Shown here: in pieces, positions 35,958 through 46,376 of the stretch | Layout: every line of letters begins with the position of its first letter | Position numbering within the stretch: the stretch's first letter is position 1 | Assembly (NCBI GenBank): GCA_016284315.1 | Contig: JAEEOO010000033.1 | Coordinates: 27,664-91,663, forward strand | Reading direction: 5' to 3' | Source of the DNA: Lachnospiraceae bacterium | Lineage (GTDB): Bacteria; Bacillota; Clostridia; Lachnospirales; Lachnospiraceae | Length of the DNA: 64,000 bases | Made by a program: the position numbers and the translations under genes | The notes under the pieces: model-generated | The model's input: the letters and a program-made list of their open reading frames with translations, nothing else | Told to the model about the DNA's origin: nothing | Databases searched by the model: none

Positions 35958-38909
35958 TTAATCATTTATCCAATCGGCCTGTTTTCCGATATAACCTTCT
36001 GCCCATCCGGTGCTGCTCTGTCTTACGAGAATTCTCTCAAGAACAACTCCGGGATCCATGGCATAGATCTTTAATGTATTCTCTCCCTCTTTTGCAGGAA
36101 GAACAATGCTTGAGAAATGGTTCTGGGTAAGAACTCCTTCTGCCCACTGAGAACAGCTTCTCTCACCGCCGTCATATCCGGGGCAAACAGTATCTGTGAT
36201 TGCTACGGCTCCGCCGTTTAAAGTTACTCCGACGCTCATAGCATTTCCCTTAACAACCGGGTTATTGGGTGCGGTAACAAGAGTGATCTCCACATCATGA
36301 TCCTCTGCGAGGTCAAACTTAAACTCTGCTGAAGGAGCATCCACACCGGGAATAAAGGTCTTGGTGGTGGGGAATGCCTTAAGGCCTCCGTCATACTTAC
36401 CAAAGCCCTTAAGAAGTTTAAACTCTCCGCCTTCTCCCGACTCAAGCTTCTTTACATCCTTCATCTCAAGCATAAGACCAAGCTCGTTCATAACGCAGGT
36501 TCCTACGCCGGGATAACTAAATACTTCCTTCCGGATCATGTCCTCGGGAATAAGAGGAACATTTTCAAGATCTTCACAGGTACTTGTAAGGATATCGATG
36601 TCAACATGTACTCTCTCAGCTCTTACAGTTACAACAGAGCTTACGATCTCAGAATCACTGCTTACATGAGTTTTAAGCTTTTCTCTGTCTACTTTTAAAG
36701 TGATCACTTCTTCTGAAGAAGCACTATCGCTGTCTACAAAACCAACGGTTCCTTTAGTCTTGTCGGCAGTAATGAAATCAGGAAGTCCCTGAAGTTCAAA
36801 CTCAAAGGTCTTTTCAGCACCGTTCTTAACATAGATCCTGCTCTCGGTTACCCAAGAATTAAGGAACTCATCAAGAACAAGTCGCTGTCTTGTCCAGTCT
36901 CCGCCCTGAGATGCTCTTGCTTTATTACCTGCGCTTACGATCATTCTCGGTCTGTTTGCAGGCTCCACATTCATCATAATGGGATAAGCACACTCTTCAT
37001 CGTTCCAATGAGTAAATCCAACGTGCTCGGAAAGAGCAAGTCCGCTCCACTTTCCGCCGTTCAATTCATGATAAGCCTTTGTGAGCTCTCTGTCTTTATC
37101 AATGCACTCCTTGACCTTTTTAGCAAGGTAATTTGCTCTAACAGCACCCTGCTTTGCAAAGAGATGATTCTTTCCCGCAAAAAGCTGCATCTTTAAAAGA
37201 TTCATGGCAGCGCAGGTAGGGAAGGTAATGAGCTGGTAGTAAGCATTGTAGATATCGCTTCCCTTAAGAGCTTCGTCCATCTCCTCTGCAAGGCTTTCAA
37301 GTTTGTTAGCTCTATCAAGCATTGCATCTGATTCACCGTAATTGGTGGGATTATATGTATCACAGTTAAGGGCTTCGGGCTTTTTGATGTAGTTCGTTCT
37401 TGTATAGCCCTCAAGAAGCTTAACAGTGTTCTCTTTCTGTTCATCACTAAGACCAGCAAACTGAATGTTTACAAATTTCTTAGTATATTCTTCGCAGGCA
37501 TCCGGATTTCCCTGGCCCCACTTCTCCATATCATATGCAAGATCCAGGAAGTAGGAAAGAGGGAACTCCTGAGGCTTTAAGTCACCAACGTTTACGATCC
37601 AGATCTCTCTTACACCGTAATCGTAAGCCTGACTCATCTGCTCGCAGGTGCGTGCAATGTGTGTGGAATTGATCCACTCATAACTTATGGGATCACCGTG
37701 ATAGTCGAAGTGATAATACATACCCCATCCGCCTTTACGGTCTCTCTGACCTTCTTCGGGGAGGGTGCGAAGATTTCCGAAGTTATCTTCGCAAAGCATG
37801 CATGTGATCCCGTCCAGTCCGTCCCAGGTCTTTAAGCCCTCGGCGGTCTCGTCGCCGTGGAAATATTTCTCAACTTCCTTGTAGATGGCAAGCATACGCT
37901 TTGTAGAATCTAGATCCTCGGAAATAGTCTCTTTAATGAGCTGATTCTGAACGGTTATAACCTCTTTAAGGTAATCAATGTTATCTTTCAAGGTTGCTGT
38001 AGTGCCGAGGACTTCGCTGTCTCTCTCACCGCGCATTCCCATTGTTATTATGTTTTCAAACTTGCCGTTTCTCTTAAGGCCGTCTCTCCAATAATTGGTG
38101 AGGCCTTCCTTGTTCTTGTCAAAATTCCAAGCGGTTCCGTAAGGAGTATCATCTCCCTTTACCTTGTCCCACTCTTCGCTGTGGCGAAGGCAGGGCTCAT
38201 GGTGAGAGTTACTCATTACAACGCCGTAATCATCGGCAAGGATGGCATTCTCAAGGCCCGGACCGTCCAAGGAGAAATTGGAAGTCCACATAGCAGGCCA
38301 GAGGTAGTTACCCTTAAGTCTTAACAAAAGTTCAAATACATGATCGTACATTTCTGCGGTAAATCCACCGAAATGACTGAAGGTCCAGGTTCCGAAAGCG
38401 GGCCACTCATCATTGATGAAAAAGCCTCTGTATCTAACCGACGGTTCTTTTGAAACTATGCTTTCTTTCTCTGTGATCTCAACAGAAGCTTTCTTTACGG
38501 GAGTAACATCCGCATACCAGTACCAGGGGCTTACACCCATGAGTTCTGATAAATGGAAAATTCCGTAGATGGTACCTCTCTTGTCGCTTCCTGCGATAAG
38601 AAGAGTCTCGGGCTCTCCTTCCTTTGCGGGGAGAACTGCGAAGGAATATACTTCCCATTTACCCTTTACTTCCGAAAGATCTATGCGGCCTTCCTTCTCA
38701 AGTCTGTCAAGAAGTGTGCTGTAACCAACGGTTGCAGCCACAACTCTTTTTTCACTTCCGGATAAAACCTCATCGGTATCAAGTTCGTTAACCAACGGTT
38801 TCTCGCCGAAGACAAGTTCAAAGTCTCCTGCAAGCTTACCCATTACACGTTTAACTCCGGAAAGAGCCTCTTTTTCAACGATCAGCTTTGTACTTTTGTC
38901 AATAATCAT
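35958..38909 (-). CDS. GH115 xylan alpha-1,2-glucuronidase
   Basis: The 983-residue protein has the GH115 signatures: GSDKRGTIYGIFHLSELMGV, PWYWYADV, RYRGFFINDEWPAFGTW, LLLRLKGNYLWPAMW, MSNSHHEPCLRH and MGMRGERDSE. The C-terminal part (about 840-980) is a carbohydrate-binding-like beta-sandwich typical of the family. It releases (4-O-methyl)-glucuronic acid from internal and terminal xylose units, unlike GH67. No signal peptide, so it works in the cytoplasm ahead of GH3. The CGGAG ribosome site fixes the start. Gaps of 11 and 17 bases to its neighbours show co-transcription. Confidence 0.94.
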   Translation of the reverse strand: MIIDKSTKLIVEKEALSGVKRVMGKLAGDFELVFGEKPLVNELDTDEVLSGSEKRVVAATVGYSTLLDRLEKEGRIDLSEVKGKWEVYSFAVLPAKEGEPETLLIAGSDKRGTIYGIFHLSELMGVSPWYWYADVTPVKKASVEITEKESIVSKEPSVRYRGFFINDEWPAFGTWTFSHFGGFTAEMYDHVFELLLRLKGNYLWPAMWTSNFSLDGPGLENAILADDYGVVMSNSHHEPCLRHSEEWDKVKGDDTPYGTAWNFDKNKEGLTNYWRDGLKRNGKFENIITMGMRGERDSEVLGTTATLKDNIDYLKEVITVQNQLIKETISEDLDSTKRMLAIYKEVEKYFHGDETAEGLKTWDGLDGITCMLCEDNFGNLRTLPEEGQRDRKGGWGMYYHFDYHGDPISYEWINSTHIARTCEQMSQAYDYGVREIWIVNVGDLKPQEFPLSYFLDLAYDMEKWGQGNPDACEEYTKKFVNIQFAGLSDEQKENTVKLLEGYTRTNYIKKPEALNCDTYNPTNYGESDAMLDRANKLESLAEEMDEALKGSDIYNAYYQLITFPTCAAMNLLKMQLFAGKNHLFAKQGAVRANYLAKKVKECIDKDRELTKAYHELNGGKWSGLALSEHVGFTHWNDEECAYPIMMNVEPANRPRMIVSAGNKARASQGGDWTRQRLVLDEFLNSWVTESRIYVKNGAEKTFEFELQGLPDFITADKTKGTVGFVDSDSASSEEVITLKVDREKLKTHVSSDSEIVSSVVTVRAERVHVDIDILTSTCEDLENVPLIPEDMIRKEVFSYPGVGTCVMNELGLMLEMKDVKKLESGEGGEFKLLKGFGKYDGGLKAFPTTKTFIPGVDAPSAEFKFDLAEDHDVEITLVTAPNNPVVKGNAMSVGVTLNGGAVAITDTVCPGYDGGERSCSQWAEGVLTQNHFSSIVLPAKEGENTLKIYAMDPGVVLERILVRQSSTGWAEGYIGKQADWIND

Positions 38910-38920
38910 AATTTTCTCCG

Positions 38921-39832
38921 TTATCGTCTTCTTGCTGCCTGCTGCTTTGCTGCGATATCAGCAAGTCGTTTATTTACCTGATTTCTGATGAAATCCTGCT
39001 GTTCTTCTTTAACCAGATAGTAAATGTATGAATCAAGAACGAACCCAAAAGGAAGTCCGCGTCCCACGAGTTTGAAGTTCTGATATCCGCGAGCGATATA
39101 ATCCTTTATCTCTTCGTTTGAGATAAAGGCAGGTCTCTGCATGGACTCAGTAAATACCTTTGCCTGCTGCTTGTTGTGGCAGGGATAAGGCTTTGATGCA
39201 TCAAACTCAAGCTGACATCTTGATTCATCTTCGTAGTGCTCAAGTCTTCTGGGACAATTTGGGAAGCAGATCTCATCCACAAGGATCTCGACTCTGTCCG
39301 CAACGGGCTCAAGGCTCTTAAGCACCTCTTCATCGTGGTTCATGTCATAGTCAAGGACCACCATGAAATAATCTTTATCAAGCTCCGCCTTAAGAGTCTC
39401 AATATCTTTGATCCTCTTGGTGGTGGAGGAGATAAACTTAAAGTTTGGATAGTTTTCCCTCAAATACTTTTCCAATACTTCCCGGTTACAAAGGACCTGG
39501 TTCATACCGTTATCTGCGAGCCTCATGATGAGGTTGCAGAAGGTATCGTTTACATGCTTCTCTTCAAGAAGAGAGTTGGTCCATGTAAAGCGAACAGGAA
39601 CCTTTCTTGAATTATAATTCTTCAATACCCCCTGGATATCACTCTTGGTGCAGAATCCCAGAGCGGTCCTTCCACCGTTCCAGATGGCACCGGGAAAAGT
39701 GCCGTAGACACTTCCCACACGATATCCTTCGTTAAAACAATTGCGATACTCATTCATCAGGTCGATAATGACCGTGTTTAAGTTTCTAAAAACGCAGAAC
39801 CCCGGCAAATGCCAGTAAATATTGTTAGCCAT
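38921..39832 (-). CDS. Cysteine-rich protein of unknown function (paralogue of 31207-32268)
   Basis: The 303-residue protein starts MANNIYWHLPGFCVFRNL after a GAGAGGG ribosome site. It aligns over its whole length with the gene at 31207: NGGR, CN...LADNGMN, SSTTKRIKDIETL and EILVDEICFPNCPRRLEHYE. The C-terminal tail is Gln/Ala/Arg rich. The Cys spacing ICFPNC plus later Cys residues could hold a metal centre. It opens the part of the operon that encodes GH115, GH3 and XylB, and lies 22 bases from the end of the exporter ATPase gene. Function unknown. Confidence 0.7.
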   Translation of the reverse strand: MANNIYWHLPGFCVFRNLNTVIIDLMNEYRNCFNEGYRVGSVYGTFPGAIWNGGRTALGFCTKSDIQGVLKNYNSRKVPVRFTWTNSLLEEKHVNDTFCNLIMRLADNGMNQVLCNREVLEKYLRENYPNFKFISSTTKRIKDIETLKAELDKDYFMVVLDYDMNHDEEVLKSLEPVADRVEILVDEICFPNCPRRLEHYEDESRCQLEFDASKPYPCHNKQQAKVFTESMQRPAFISNEEIKDYIARGYQNFKLVGRGLPFGFVLDSYIYYLVKEEQQDFIRNQVNKRLADIAAKQQAARRR

Positions 39833-39854
39833 GATAATACCCTCTCATCTTTAA

Positions 39855-40736
39855 TTATTCAGGTCGTGCAATAACTATCTGTCCGTCTTTTACAAATACT
39901 TTAACTTTATTGTCATCAAGTCCAAGCTCACTGATCATTTCCTGAGGAAGCTGAAGTCTTCCCACCCTGTCAAGTACCGCGTACTCATCCTGGGTATCTT
40001 CCGCTCTCCAGTCGATGCCGCTTTCTTTAAGTCTGTCGGCATAAGCTTCCTTAAGAACTCTCTCTGAACTGATCTTACCGTCTCTTATGGCAACAACACG
40101 CTTAACCTTTTTTGAAAGGGCCGTGTCGTGAGTAACGATAAGAATGGTCTGTCCCCTTCTGTTCAGTTCAGTGAACACATCGAATATGTAATTTGCTGTT
40201 GCGGTATCAACAGAACCCGTAGGCTCGTCCGCAAGAAGAAGCTTCGGCGAATTTGCAAGAGCAATGGCAATAGCCACTCTCTGCTGCTCACCACCTGACA
40301 GCATGTTCATACGGCTGTATTTCTTATGAGCCATACCTACCAGTTCCAAAAGCTCCATTGCCTTGTCATGCTTCTTCTGTGTTGATGACAAGTGCATGGG
40401 GAGCATGACATTCTCAAGTGCGGAAAGGAAGGGTAGCATGTTACGTCCGTTGTTCTGCCAAACGAAACCAACGGTGTCCCTCTTGTAAAGGACAAGTTCC
40501 TTTTCCGTCATGGTAAACAGGTTGCTTCCTGCTACAAACAGCGATCCCGCGCTGGGTCTGTCAAGTCCGCCTATCATATTAAGGAAAGTGGATTTACCGC
40601 TACCGGAGTTACCGATGATGGCGGTTAGCTCCCCCTCTTCGACCGTAAGATCAAGTCCCTGGAGAGCAAGTACTTCCGTTTCCTTTGTTTTATAAATCTT
40701 TACAAGGTTGTCAGCCTTAATCATCGTTTCTGCCAT
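39855..40736 (-). CDS. ABC exporter ATPase with C-terminal AbrB-like domain
   Basis: Residues 1-235 are a MacB/LolD-type ATPase: Walker [10 protein letters not shown], signature [19 protein letters not shown], Walker [13 protein letters not shown]. The last 45 residues or so ([20 protein letters not shown], then [12 protein letters not shown]) match an AbrB/SpoVT swapped-hairpin unit, which normally binds DNA or gives dimers. Such a fusion is unusual for an exporter ATPase. It overlaps the previous ATPase gene by 20 bases. It should power the FtsX-type permease at 41413. Confidence 0.87.
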   Translation of the reverse strand: MAETMIKADNLVKIYKTKETEVLALQGLDLTVEEGELTAIIGNSGSGKSTFLNMIGGLDRPSAGSLFVAGSNLFTMTEKELVLYKRDTVGFVWQNNGRNMLPFLSALENVMLPMHLSSTQKKHDKAMELLELVGMAHKKYSRMNMLSGGEQQRVAIAIALANSPKLLLADEPTGSVDTATANYIFDVFTELNRRGQTILIVTHDTALSKKVKRVVAIRDGKISSERVLKEAYADRLKESGIDWRAEDTQDEYAVLDRVGRLQLPQEMISELGLDDNKVKVFVKDGQIVIARPE

Positions 40737-41409
40737 CTATCCGTTCCCCGTTCTCAAGTTCAATAAGAAAATCAGCTGCACCCATGAGTCCCACGTCATG
40801 TGTAGTCATCAAAATTGAAATACCCTCCTTTTTGCTCATATCGGCAAAAAGCTCTGCGACTCTTGCAGCCATTGCACTGTCCAGCTCTGCGGTAGGCTCA
40901 TCCGCAAGGATAAGCTTAGGTCTGTGCGCCAAAGCACGTGCGATCGCAACTCTCTGTTGCTCACCACCGGACATTTCAGAAGGCATATGGGTCATACGGT
41001 TTCCGAGGCCCACCAGTTTAAGACATTCTTCAACTCTTGCATCCCTTTCTTTTCCGGGCTTGATACCCGCCATTCTCATGGAGAACTCTACGTTCTGAAA
41101 AGCGTTCAGTGAAGGGATAAGGGATACGGACTGAAATACGAATCCCATTTTGGTCCTTCTCATCTCCTCTTTCTCATAATCGGAAAGGGAAGCTGTATCA
41201 ACACCATCGATCTTGATTGTACCCTCGGTAGGTTTATCAAGGGTACAGATCATATTTAAGAGAGTAGTTTTACCGGAACCGGAACGTCCTTTAAGTATAA
41301 CGAATTTTCCTTCGGGGATGACCGCATTGATATTGCGGTTCGCCCAGAATTCGCCACCCGGCACGGGAAAACATCTCGATACGTTTTCCACTTCTATAAC
41401 ATTGCTCAT
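40717..41409 (-). CDS. ABC exporter ATPase, MacB/LolD type
   Basis: The 230-residue protein has Walker A GRSGSGKTT, Q-loop FQSVSLIPSLNAFQNV, signature [19 protein letters not shown], and Walker B LILADEPTAELD followed by MTTHD. It lies 3 bases after the permease gene. With the second ATPase (39855) it may form a heterodimer, which would explain two ATPase genes beside one large permease. Confidence 0.9.
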   Translation of the reverse strand: MSNVIEVENVSRCFPVPGGEFWANRNINAVIPEGKFVILKGRSGSGKTTLLNMICTLDKPTEGTIKIDGVDTASLSDYEKEEMRRTKMGFVFQSVSLIPSLNAFQNVEFSMRMAGIKPGKERDARVEECLKLVGLGNRMTHMPSEMSGGEQQRVAIARALAHRPKLILADEPTAELDSAMAARVAELFADMSKKEGISILMTTHDVGLMGAADFLIELENGERIDGRNDD

Positions 41410-41412
41410 TTA

Positions 41413-44217
41413 TTATTCCTCTCCAAGCTTCAGAGCCTTTGCGACATTCATTCTAAACAGCATTACGGTAAGAGTTGCAAGACAGATGATCATCATGCCT
41501 GCAATGACCGCAATAAGTCTGATGGTATCTACGTTGTTGGTAATAAGGCGCAGCGGTAATACCTGTGTTGTGGAAGCATAAGCTTTCTGAAGCATAGGTA
41601 CAAAGAGCGCTGAGGTAAGAAGACCGATTCCGAATCCTGCTCCGATTGAGAACAATCCGCAGAATATCTGCTCGTTGATGAGCATGTGGAAAAGCTCTCC
41701 CTTATGGAATCCGGATGCACGAAGTACACCGAATACCAGCTCTCTTTCCTTAAGAGCCATAAGCCAGTAGATAAGATATCCGACTCCGCAAAGAAGAAGG
41801 GTTACTACGAATCCAAGTGTAAGGATACCATTGGTTCCCTGTAAGAGCGGATCGCTTCTTGTGTCATCAAGGTCGGTCTCTCTGTTGACATACTTGGTAA
41901 GGCGAACATTGTTGTCGCTTATCCAGTTGTAGATTTCTTTCTCGTCAACTCCTTCATTAAGACCTGCCCAAACCTCGTAAGGCATCTGACCGCACTTCTC
42001 ACTGAGATAATCGTAGTGAGCTACGATAAGATAATTGTCGTCAACGGAAACGGTTCCGTCGGGCTGAAGTGTTGCGCTGGTCAAAGCGTATGTAGGGAAG
42101 TAATCAAAGAAATCAATGATAACTCCTTCTACGCTTGTCTTGCCATTAACCTTGTAAGTAATGGTATCGCCAACCTTAAAGCCAAGCTTATCGCGGAAAT
42201 CTGAAGAAACAAGGATTCCGTTTTCAGCGGGAGCAAGTTTGTTAAGTAAGGTGTAGTAGTGATTTCCCTTGTTAAGGTCCTTATCAACCCAGGTAAGAGT
42301 ACCAAACTCCTTGGTGTTGATTCCCATAACATCTGCGGGAACCTTCCATGACTGGGTTCCTACTACTTCCGCGTCCTCAAGATTAAATACCTTGGTATAT
42401 GAGCTGAACATGGTGGACTTGACATACTTCTCAAAGTCAGGCTCCATGTAACCTCCGGTGGGAACACCGTTTTCATCGGTGATGGCAGTCCATACTTCCT
42501 TGATGACGATATCACATCCATCGATATAGTCTGTGTTGTTGACCGCATTCTCAACGATAGTTCTTGCAACTGTTGAGTGGTACATACCAAGGGATACGGT
42601 CATGATAAGGAAAAGCATGATAAGCTGCTGCTTACGTCCGTTCTTAACATTTTCCATAAAGGAAACGAAGCTTGCAGGCTTCCAGAACTTCTTTCCGATG
42701 GTGTAGATCAGCTTAAGGATAAGAGGCTGAAGTCTTAAGAAAAGAAGTCCCAATCCAATGATCATCAAAGATGATGAAATGTAAAGGAGGGGATCTAAAG
42801 CCTTTCCGTTAAGCACGCTCTCCGCCATGTCGGAGGAGTTTCTGTGGAAGTTGTAATATCCATATCCTGCAACGACAATGCAGATCACATCTACAAATAG
42901 CTTTTCCCAAAGTGCTTTCTTTCTTAAAGCCTTTGACTGCTTTAAGTTTACGATGGATACCTTACTGTGTCTGATAGCAGGAACGGTAAGGCAGATAAGT
43001 CCAAGCAACATTGCTGCCCCGGTGTAAATAAGGGCATTGAGTGAAAAGTGAACATCCAATCTCTCTGAGAAGTCAAAGACAAGGAAGTTCCTTGTTGCAC
43101 CTACCACTTTACTGAGGAGCATTCCAAGAGGAATACCGAGAAGTGCGCCTACAAGTGTAAGTGTGATTCCCTGATAGAGGTAAAGTCTGAAGATCTGGGC
43201 TCTTGAGCTACCACGGCTCTTGATAACGGAGATTTCATTTCTCTCCATCTCATACATCTGTCCGGAGATCATGAGCAGGAATGCTGCAAGCATGATAAGG
43301 ACAGGGATCTGAAGAAGCACCATGGTGGCTGAGATCCTTGCATTCTTATTTGCATATGACTCAAGTACTTCAGCAAAAGGTGCATTGTTTATTACGCTTC
43401 TGTAAGAGCTCTTGTGTAAGTAGTAATCTGCTCTCTCGTAAATATGAGCAACATCGTTTGCTCTGATGTTTGTATAATCAAACATCGCATAGTAATAGCA
43501 GTTCATCTGGAACTTAATGGCTTTCTCTCCGGTGAACATGCTCATATAAAGGTCGGGATTCATAAGGCAGACATCATTGAATTCGTCTGCTTTCTCCTGC
43601 CAATATGAATCGTTCTTGGTCTTCTTATCAAAGACACCCTTGATCACCATTCTGATGGGATTACCGTCGTAATCCTTGAAGTTATCGAACTCGATGGTCT
43701 CACCAACGAGATAGCCCTGCTTAACAAAGCAGCTCTGGCTGATTACAACTTCAATGGCACCATCCTCGGTAATTCCCGCATCTGAATACATCTCACCATT
43801 GACCATGGTCACATGATCTTCGAGATTTGTCTTCATTCCGAGACGTGCCTTAAGGTCGTTTGCATCGTTTCTGTTAAGTTCTGAATGAACTCCGCCGGAG
43901 AAGAGAACGTAATACTTTGTTGTTTCCTTCTCTTCTACCCCAAGGTCCTTAAAGAACTCGGGGATAAACTTCTCAACCAGCTTAATTCTTGATCCGTCTC
44001 TTTCATTCTTCGAGACGATATTCATTGATATCTGAGTCGGCCATTCACCGGTGGACTCATAGTAATGATTAAACTCATCCTTTAACATACGGTCGTATAC
44101 CGCTCCCTGATAAAGAGGAAAGCTGACCGCAGTAGCAACAAGAAGGATACATCCAAGCAGAAGACTTAAGTTCATCCACTTCTTGTGCCACATTTTCTGT
44201 AACATTATTCCCAGCAT
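41413..44217 (-). CDS. FtsX/MacB-type ABC permease
   Basis: The 934-residue protein has an N-terminal helix after MLGIMLQKMWHKKWMN, a large extracytoplasmic domain (about 50-300), three helices (about 300-425), further helices (about 450-500), a second MacB-core-like domain (about 555-790), and three C-terminal FtsX helices (about 800-930, with ERELVFGVLRASGFHKGELF). Two FtsX units in one chain make a full exporter membrane part. I chose the ATG at 44217 because AAGGAC precedes it; the frame extends to 44253. It overlaps the end of the adaptor gene by 13 bases. Substrate unknown. Confidence 0.85.
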   Translation of the reverse strand: MLGIMLQKMWHKKWMNLSLLLGCILLVATAVSFPLYQGAVYDRMLKDEFNHYYESTGEWPTQISMNIVSKNERDGSRIKLVEKFIPEFFKDLGVEEKETTKYYVLFSGGVHSELNRNDANDLKARLGMKTNLEDHVTMVNGEMYSDAGITEDGAIEVVISQSCFVKQGYLVGETIEFDNFKDYDGNPIRMVIKGVFDKKTKNDSYWQEKADEFNDVCLMNPDLYMSMFTGEKAIKFQMNCYYYAMFDYTNIRANDVAHIYERADYYLHKSSYRSVINNAPFAEVLESYANKNARISATMVLLQIPVLIMLAAFLLMISGQMYEMERNEISVIKSRGSSRAQIFRLYLYQGITLTLVGALLGIPLGMLLSKVVGATRNFLVFDFSERLDVHFSLNALIYTGAAMLLGLICLTVPAIRHSKVSIVNLKQSKALRKKALWEKLFVDVICIVVAGYGYYNFHRNSSDMAESVLNGKALDPLLYISSSLMIIGLGLLFLRLQPLILKLIYTIGKKFWKPASFVSFMENVKNGRKQQLIMLFLIMTVSLGMYHSTVARTIVENAVNNTDYIDGCDIVIKEVWTAITDENGVPTGGYMEPDFEKYVKSTMFSSYTKVFNLEDAEVVGTQSWKVPADVMGINTKEFGTLTWVDKDLNKGNHYYTLLNKLAPAENGILVSSDFRDKLGFKVGDTITYKVNGKTSVEGVIIDFFDYFPTYALTSATLQPDGTVSVDDNYLIVAHYDYLSEKCGQMPYEVWAGLNEGVDEKEIYNWISDNNVRLTKYVNRETDLDDTRSDPLLQGTNGILTLGFVVTLLLCGVGYLIYWLMALKERELVFGVLRASGFHKGELFHMLINEQIFCGLFSIGAGFGIGLLTSALFVPMLQKAYASTTQVLPLRLITNNVDTIRLIAVIAGMMIICLATLTVMLFRMNVAKALKLGEE

Positions 44218-46376
44218 ACCGTCTGTCCTTCTTCCAATCCTTCCAATACCCAATAATATGATGAATCCGAGCCGCCGGCTACAAAGCTTACCATTCGGAG
44301 GCTTCCGTTTTCATCTTTGACAGTGACATAGGATGTTCCGCTTATCTCGGTGACTGCCGCTCTGGGCACGAGAACAACATCATCCATGTCTCTGATGGTT
44401 GCAGTGATGCCGAATCGCTGAACGTTCCACATACCGTAACTGTTCTGGTTGGTGAGAGCCATCTCAGCAACAACTTCGGGATCAAGCTTGATAAGTGCAT
44501 ATCCCATCTTTAACTCTTCGCTGAGGACCATAGGGTTCGCGGTTACCACTGTACCGGTTGTGGCCTTCTGTGCACCGGTAGTGTCCTTGTAGGAAACATT
44601 TGCTGTGTTTCCATAGGAAAGCTTTCCATCCTTGTCCTGAACGACGATAAAGCAGGAGCTCTCATCTGAGATCTTGACAACAGTAGCTCCGGCGTTAATG
44701 ATATCTCCCGCATTGTACCAGGTAATATCGGTAACGATTCCGCTTACAGGCGCTTTGATCTCTTTAAGATTTGCATCACTCTTCATATCGGAAAGAGTCT
44801 TATTAAGTTCGTTACGCTGCTCTTTTAATCTGTCAATATTCTTCTGAAGATCCTTCAGGGTGTACTCATCAGCCCCTGAGTCCTTGCTCTTTTTGTAATC
44901 CGCTTCTGCTGAAGCAATCCTCTCATCGAGCCTCTGAAGCTGACGTGCGGTTCTCTCGATCTCAATGGAATCGGAAACCACATGTACCTTTGCAATTGTC
45001 TGACCTTTTTCAACAGTCTCATATCTTCCGACACAAAGCTCATCAAAATAGGTAACACCGTACTGAACGGGATTCTCAACATTCTTCTGAGAAGGATAGA
45101 AAAGATAGCCGTTCTCGGAGAACGAATTGCTTACGGTTCCTTTTTTAAGAACGTGCTCGGTTGCACCGCCCTTCATCTTGTAATCACATTTAACGGTCTC
45201 GCCTTCCTCAAGTCCGGAAAGAACTTCGATGAATGCTCCGTCTGAGTGACCGGTACGAATGTATCTCTCTGTGTAGGAATCGTTTTCAAATACATAAACG
45301 AATTCGCCGCTGGCGTCTTTTCCTACCGCAGACTTGGGAACGCTCAAAACATCCTTGGTAACATCGTTTACGAGTACGATAACGAGGTAATCACCGATGG
45401 ATATCTCATTGTTGGGATCCTCGATGGAGAAGGTGCTGTAAACCACACCGTTCTTCTTGTTTAAGAGTTCATATTCCTGGTTGTTCATGGGATGGAACTC
45501 TACTTCGTATCTCTTTCCGTCTGCAAGGGCATATACATCTTTAGCCTTGTTGTATACGCCCTGACTGATATAACTTGTCCTGATCTCTTTAGCTGAAAGA
45601 TCACCGACTGCCATTCCAAGTGCGTTCTTTGAGATATAAGGGCCATTCTCAAAGTAGTTGAGAGCGATCACCACGCCATCCGCTTCTGATGTAAGCTGCT
45701 TTGAACGCTTCTGGTTATAAAGTCTCTGAAGTACTTTATTCTCGTGGTCTCTATCAAGTTTGTACAGTTCCTCGGTTTCCTTGAGCTGTAACTCATTGTT
45801 GCACATTTCTATATATGCGTAACGGGTCTGTCCGTCATAATAACTGTACTTGTTTTTTTCAAGCCACTGCTCATAACCGGGATCCGACTCATCAGGTTTC
45901 TGAGAGTTAAGATTATCCATGATCTTCAGATAGTTTTCATATTCGCTTTTTGCTTTGGAATACTGATTCTGAAGTCCGTCATGGTTATCGTTATAATTCT
46001 CATCCATATCGGCTATCTTCTCGGTCTGAGACTTGATCTTCTCGTCGAGTTGTTCGGTATCACCGCTGATAAGAACATCACCCTTCTTTACTGTCTCTCC
46101 GGGCATTTTATCGTAGCTTTTAAAATAACTGTCCGCTTGGAAACTGCATTCTGTCACGCTTGGTGAACAAATAGCAAAAAGAGCTTTCTCATCGTAGAAA
46201 CTGTGCTTCTGTACAGGAACACAACTGACTGAAACACTGACGGGATCGATAAGTGCGATATCGTCGTTTCTTCCGTCATCATATTTATTTCCGCAGCCGC
46301 CTAAAACCATGCTCGGAATGGCAAAAAGCAGGACTGCACTACTTAATATTTTTTTGTTTAAATCATGTTTTTTCAT
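44205..46376 (-). CDS. Double HlyD-type adaptor lipoprotein
   Basis: The 723-residue protein has a lipobox near LGGC (Cys28). It holds two adaptor units in a row. The first has a lipoyl-type entry (MPGETVKKGDVLIS), a long coiled coil (about 110-210), a beta-barrel and ends VLSGLEEGETVKCDY (about residue 390). The second has a coiled coil (about 470-540), EIKAPVSGIVTDITWYNAGD and ends VLEGLEEGQTVCWE. Adaptors normally have one unit in 350-450 residues. Its start overlaps the stop of the adaptor at 46376 (TAATG). Confidence 0.85.
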   Translation of the reverse strand: MKKHDLNKKILSSAVLLFAIPSMVLGGCGNKYDDGRNDDIALIDPVSVSVSCVPVQKHSFYDEKALFAICSPSVTECSFQADSYFKSYDKMPGETVKKGDVLISGDTEQLDEKIKSQTEKIADMDENYNDNHDGLQNQYSKAKSEYENYLKIMDNLNSQKPDESDPGYEQWLEKNKYSYYDGQTRYAYIEMCNNELQLKETEELYKLDRDHENKVLQRLYNQKRSKQLTSEADGVVIALNYFENGPYISKNALGMAVGDLSAKEIRTSYISQGVYNKAKDVYALADGKRYEVEFHPMNNQEYELLNKKNGVVYSTFSIEDPNNEISIGDYLVIVLVNDVTKDVLSVPKSAVGKDASGEFVYVFENDSYTERYIRTGHSDGAFIEVLSGLEEGETVKCDYKMKGGATEHVLKKGTVSNSFSENGYLFYPSQKNVENPVQYGVTYFDELCVGRYETVEKGQTIAKVHVVSDSIEIERTARQLQRLDERIASAEADYKKSKDSGADEYTLKDLQKNIDRLKEQRNELNKTLSDMKSDANLKEIKAPVSGIVTDITWYNAGDIINAGATVVKISDESSCFIVVQDKDGKLSYGNTANVSYKDTTGAQKATTGTVVTANPMVLSEELKMGYALIKLDPEVVAEMALTNQNSYGMWNVQRFGITATIRDMDDVVLVPRAAVTEISGTSYVTVKDENGSLRMVSFVAGGSDSSYYWVLEGLEEGQTVCWE

